A stretch of 17,500 nt of DNA from Stramonita haemastoma (lineage: Eukaryota > Mollusca > Gastropoda > Neogastropoda > Muricidae), in assembly GCA_030674155.1 (NCBI GenBank), contig CM060342.1, positions 14,139,295 through 14,156,794 on the forward strand, given 5' to 3'. Both the position numbers and the translations under genes were made by a program. The notes under the pieces were generated by a model. The model saw nothing but the letters and a program-made list of their open reading frames with translations, was not told where the DNA came from and did no database searches. Positions 15,836 to 17,500 of this stretch are shown here, piece by piece (position 1 is the stretch's first letter; each line of letters starts with the position of its first letter).

Positions 15836-16042
15836 AGTTCTTCGGATGAGACTGTAAACCGAGGCCCCGTGTGCGAACGCACGCAGAACATCTTGCGCAC
15901 ACATTAAATCCTGTTCCGCTTTTCTTAAGAGTAGGCCACGGTGTGCCGGTAGGAACAGATGACAAGATTTACAAAACAGCATACACACGGGGACTGGATG
16001 TGAAAAAAGCACATGAGTTCTTATTCGATTATCTTTGATATA
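15836..16042 (+). mobile_element. SINE family A, head-less, split by a LINE (A5)
   Basis: Begins at GTTCTTCGGATGAGACTGTA in the central domain, with the tRNA head replaced by the (CATA)n/(ACAG)n array. It continues through ATCCTGTTCCGCTTTTCTTA to ATTATCTTTGATATA. Its A-rich tail, GATATAAAACAATAAATAAA, resumes at 16746 beyond a LINE insertion. Confidence 0.88.
16036..16042. repeat. LINE target-site duplication, left
   Basis: TGATATA at the 3' end of the family A SINE, repeated at 16745-16751. The first T/G/A may overlap the LINE's (TGAG)n tail, so the true duplication is between about 4 and 7 bp. Confidence 0.65.
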
Positions 16043-16744
16043 TCAAAGATCATGGTCAACAGCGCGAGTAATGACATCACGGAAATAAAGATGAATGGAG
16101 AAACACTAGAAGAGGTGAGCCAATTCAAATACTTAGGCTCCATCCTAACAAAAGATGGCACATCAAACAATGAAGTGAAAGCTCGCATTGCAACAGCAAC
16201 ATCTGCTCTAGTCAGACTCGAGAAGATCATCAGAAGCAACAACATCAGCTTCTGCACCAAATACCACCTTTACAAATCCCTCGTGATATCTATCCTCCTA
16301 TATGGCTGTGAATCATGGACTCTGACAGCAGAGTTAGAGAGGAGAATCCAAGCATTCGAGAACAAGTGCCACAGAAGACTCCTCAAAATATCATACAAAG
16401 AACACAAGACCAATAACTATGTGAAAGAAGAAATCAAAAAGCGTGTGGGCCCCCAAGAGCCTTTGCTCTCCACCATAAAGAGGAGAAAGCTGATGTGGTT
16501 TGGTCACACCACAAGACACAACACCCTAGCAAAAACCATCCTGCAAGGAACAGTCGAGGGCAAGAGAAGAAGAGGCCGCCAAAAGAAATCATGGGTTGAC
16601 AACATCAAAGACTGGACCGCCCAACCCCTGCAACACCTCCTACTAGCCACACAGGATCGTGAAGCATGGAAAAAGATCTCTGTTGCGTCTTCTCTCATGT
16701 CCCCCCTACGTCCTTTGGGACATGGGACTGAGTGAGTGAGTGAG
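16043..16744 (+). pseudogene. 5'-truncated non-LTR retrotransposon, RT C-terminal region (copy 3)
   Basis: This encodes the C-terminal ~230 residues of a LINE reverse transcriptase in one undisturbed frame ending at TGA 16733-16735. Residues SQFKYLGSILTKDG, LLYGCESWTL, RIQAFENKCHRRLLKI, KRRKLMWFGH and RGRQKKSWVDNIKDW are the standard post-catalytic RT/thumb hallmarks of Jockey/I/RTE-like elements. The clade cannot be fixed from this part. Endonuclease and catalytic RT motifs are absent, so it is a dead 5' truncation. The stop codon lies inside the (TGAG)n 3' tail, leaving essentially no 3' UTR. The open frame extends upstream to an ATG at 16013, but the first ten codons (MSSYSIIFDI) belong to the SINE. 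It is nearly identical to copies at 10284-10650 and 1377-1799. Confidence 0.93.
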
Positions 16745-16795
16745 TGATATAAAACAATAAATAAATAAAGATAGATAAATAAATAAATAAATAAC
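16745..16795 (+). mobile_element. SINE A5 tail with (AAAT)n
   Basis: TGATATAAAACAATAAATAA continues the interrupted family A SINE after the LINE (compare GATATAAAAGAATAAATCAG at 5440-5459) and extends as (AAAT)n to 16793. Confidence 0.75.
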
Positions 16796-16810
16796 ACACC
16801 ACACACACTA

Positions 16811-17010
16811 CATAATACATACATACATACATACATACATACATACATACATACATACATACATACATACATACATACATACATACATACATACATACAT
16901 GCATGCATGCATACATATATACATATATACATACATACATACATACATACATACATACATACATACATACATACATACATACATACATACATAATATACA
17001 TACATACGTA
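16811..17010. repeat. (CATA)n microsatellite
   Basis: About 48 CATA units, interrupted once by GCATGCATGCATACATATATACATATA near 16900-16930. It passes into CTAC repeats. Tyr/Ile/Thr/His open frames on the plus strand and Met/Tyr/Val/Cys frames on the minus strand are artefacts. Confidence 0.97.
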
Positions 17011-17205
17011 TCTACCTACCTACCTATCTACATACATATTTATATCCATACATTTATATGTACACACATACATGTTTACTGTTTTTATGTACTGCTTGTA
17101 ACCCGCTTGAATTTCTCTGTCTCTGAGATGATAAAGTATTTGAATGGAATTGAAATATATTGAAATAAGAACTCCTTTTGACATTTTGTTTTCTTTGTAC
17201 CATTT

Positions 17206-17500
17206 AAAGTCACGGCAGATTTCTCTGCGTGAAATTCAGGATGCTCTCCCCAGGGAGAGCGCGTCGCCACAAGCGGATCCCACCCTTTTTTTTTTCTTTT
17301 TCCTGTCTATAACTGTATTTGTTTCCCTATCAGAGTGGCTTTTTTCTGCAGAATTTTGCCAGGGACAACTCTCTTGTTACCGTGGGTTCTTTTACGCGCG
17401 CTAAATAATTTTGTGTAGCATACGAGACCTCGTTTTATCGTCTCATCCGAAAGGTTAGCACCCAGACCACCACTCATGATCTAATGGATGGGGGAAATGT
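17206..17500 (-). mobile_element. SINE family B copy (B3), continues past edge
   Basis: On the minus strand: TGGTGGTCTGGGTGC, the central domain TTTCGGATGAGACGATAAAA, GCGCGCGTAAAAGAACCC, AATTCTGCAGAAAAAAGCC, ACTCTGATAGGGAAACAAAT, the palindrome with one mismatch GCTCTCCCTGGGGAGAGC (17243-17260), and the end GCAGAGAAATCTGCCGTGAC. The 5' head would lie beyond 17500. Confidence 0.85.

Overview
This window looks like repeat-dense genomic DNA from an animal, most probably a mollusc (perhaps a gastropod). The evidence is spliced GPCR exons, 5'-truncated non-LTR retrotransposons, tRNA-headed SINEs with a shared central domain, and very abundant (CA)n, (CATA)n, (GACA)n and (ATT)n arrays. The mollusc assignment is inferred from my recollection of such repeats, not from a search. 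Nothing here is bacterial or viral, and almost every long open frame is a microsatellite read through.

The only host gene I can support is on the minus strand. The last two coding exons of a class A GPCR lie at 15386-15258 and 12034-11855, separated by a 3,223-bp intron. The first carries TM6 (CWGPY) and ends on a lysine. The second carries the TM7 NPLLY motif, helix 8, a Cys-Cys pair and a C-terminus ending in SEV. Spliced together, the lysine falls six residues before the NPxxY Asn, the spacing of the retinal-binding lysine of opsins. I call it opsin-like. Its TM1-TM5 exons must lie beyond the right edge. The intron holds SINEs, a larger repeat, (TG)n arrays and a partial duplication of its own 3' splice site.

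Layout: 1-749, a 20-bp minisatellite. 870-1090, GAT-rich repeats. 1134-2046, two 240-bp direct copies around a truncated LINE, with many homopolymer contractions. 2000-4440, simple repeats. 4741-5650, SINEs, including family A inserted into a tRNA/5S-like chimera (family C). 5905-7400, a composite repeat (family E) with a 30/19-bp minisatellite and a purine tract. 7609-8752, a SINE and CA/TG arrays. 9475-10060, an 80-bp tandem repeat. 10284-10650, a LINE with a clear target-site duplication. 10745-11580, SINEs. 11855-12034, GPCR last exon. 12100-15257, intron. 15258-15386, GPCR penultimate exon. 15470-17010, (CATA)n/(ACAG)n and a SINE interrupted by the longest LINE copy. 17206-17500, a SINE.

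The repeats form a layered record. SINE families A and B have different tails but share one central domain. Families B and C share a tRNA-like head. C adds a 5S rRNA-like segment. LINE copies end in a (TGAG)n tail that supplies their stop codon, and one sits inside a SINE with a short target duplication.
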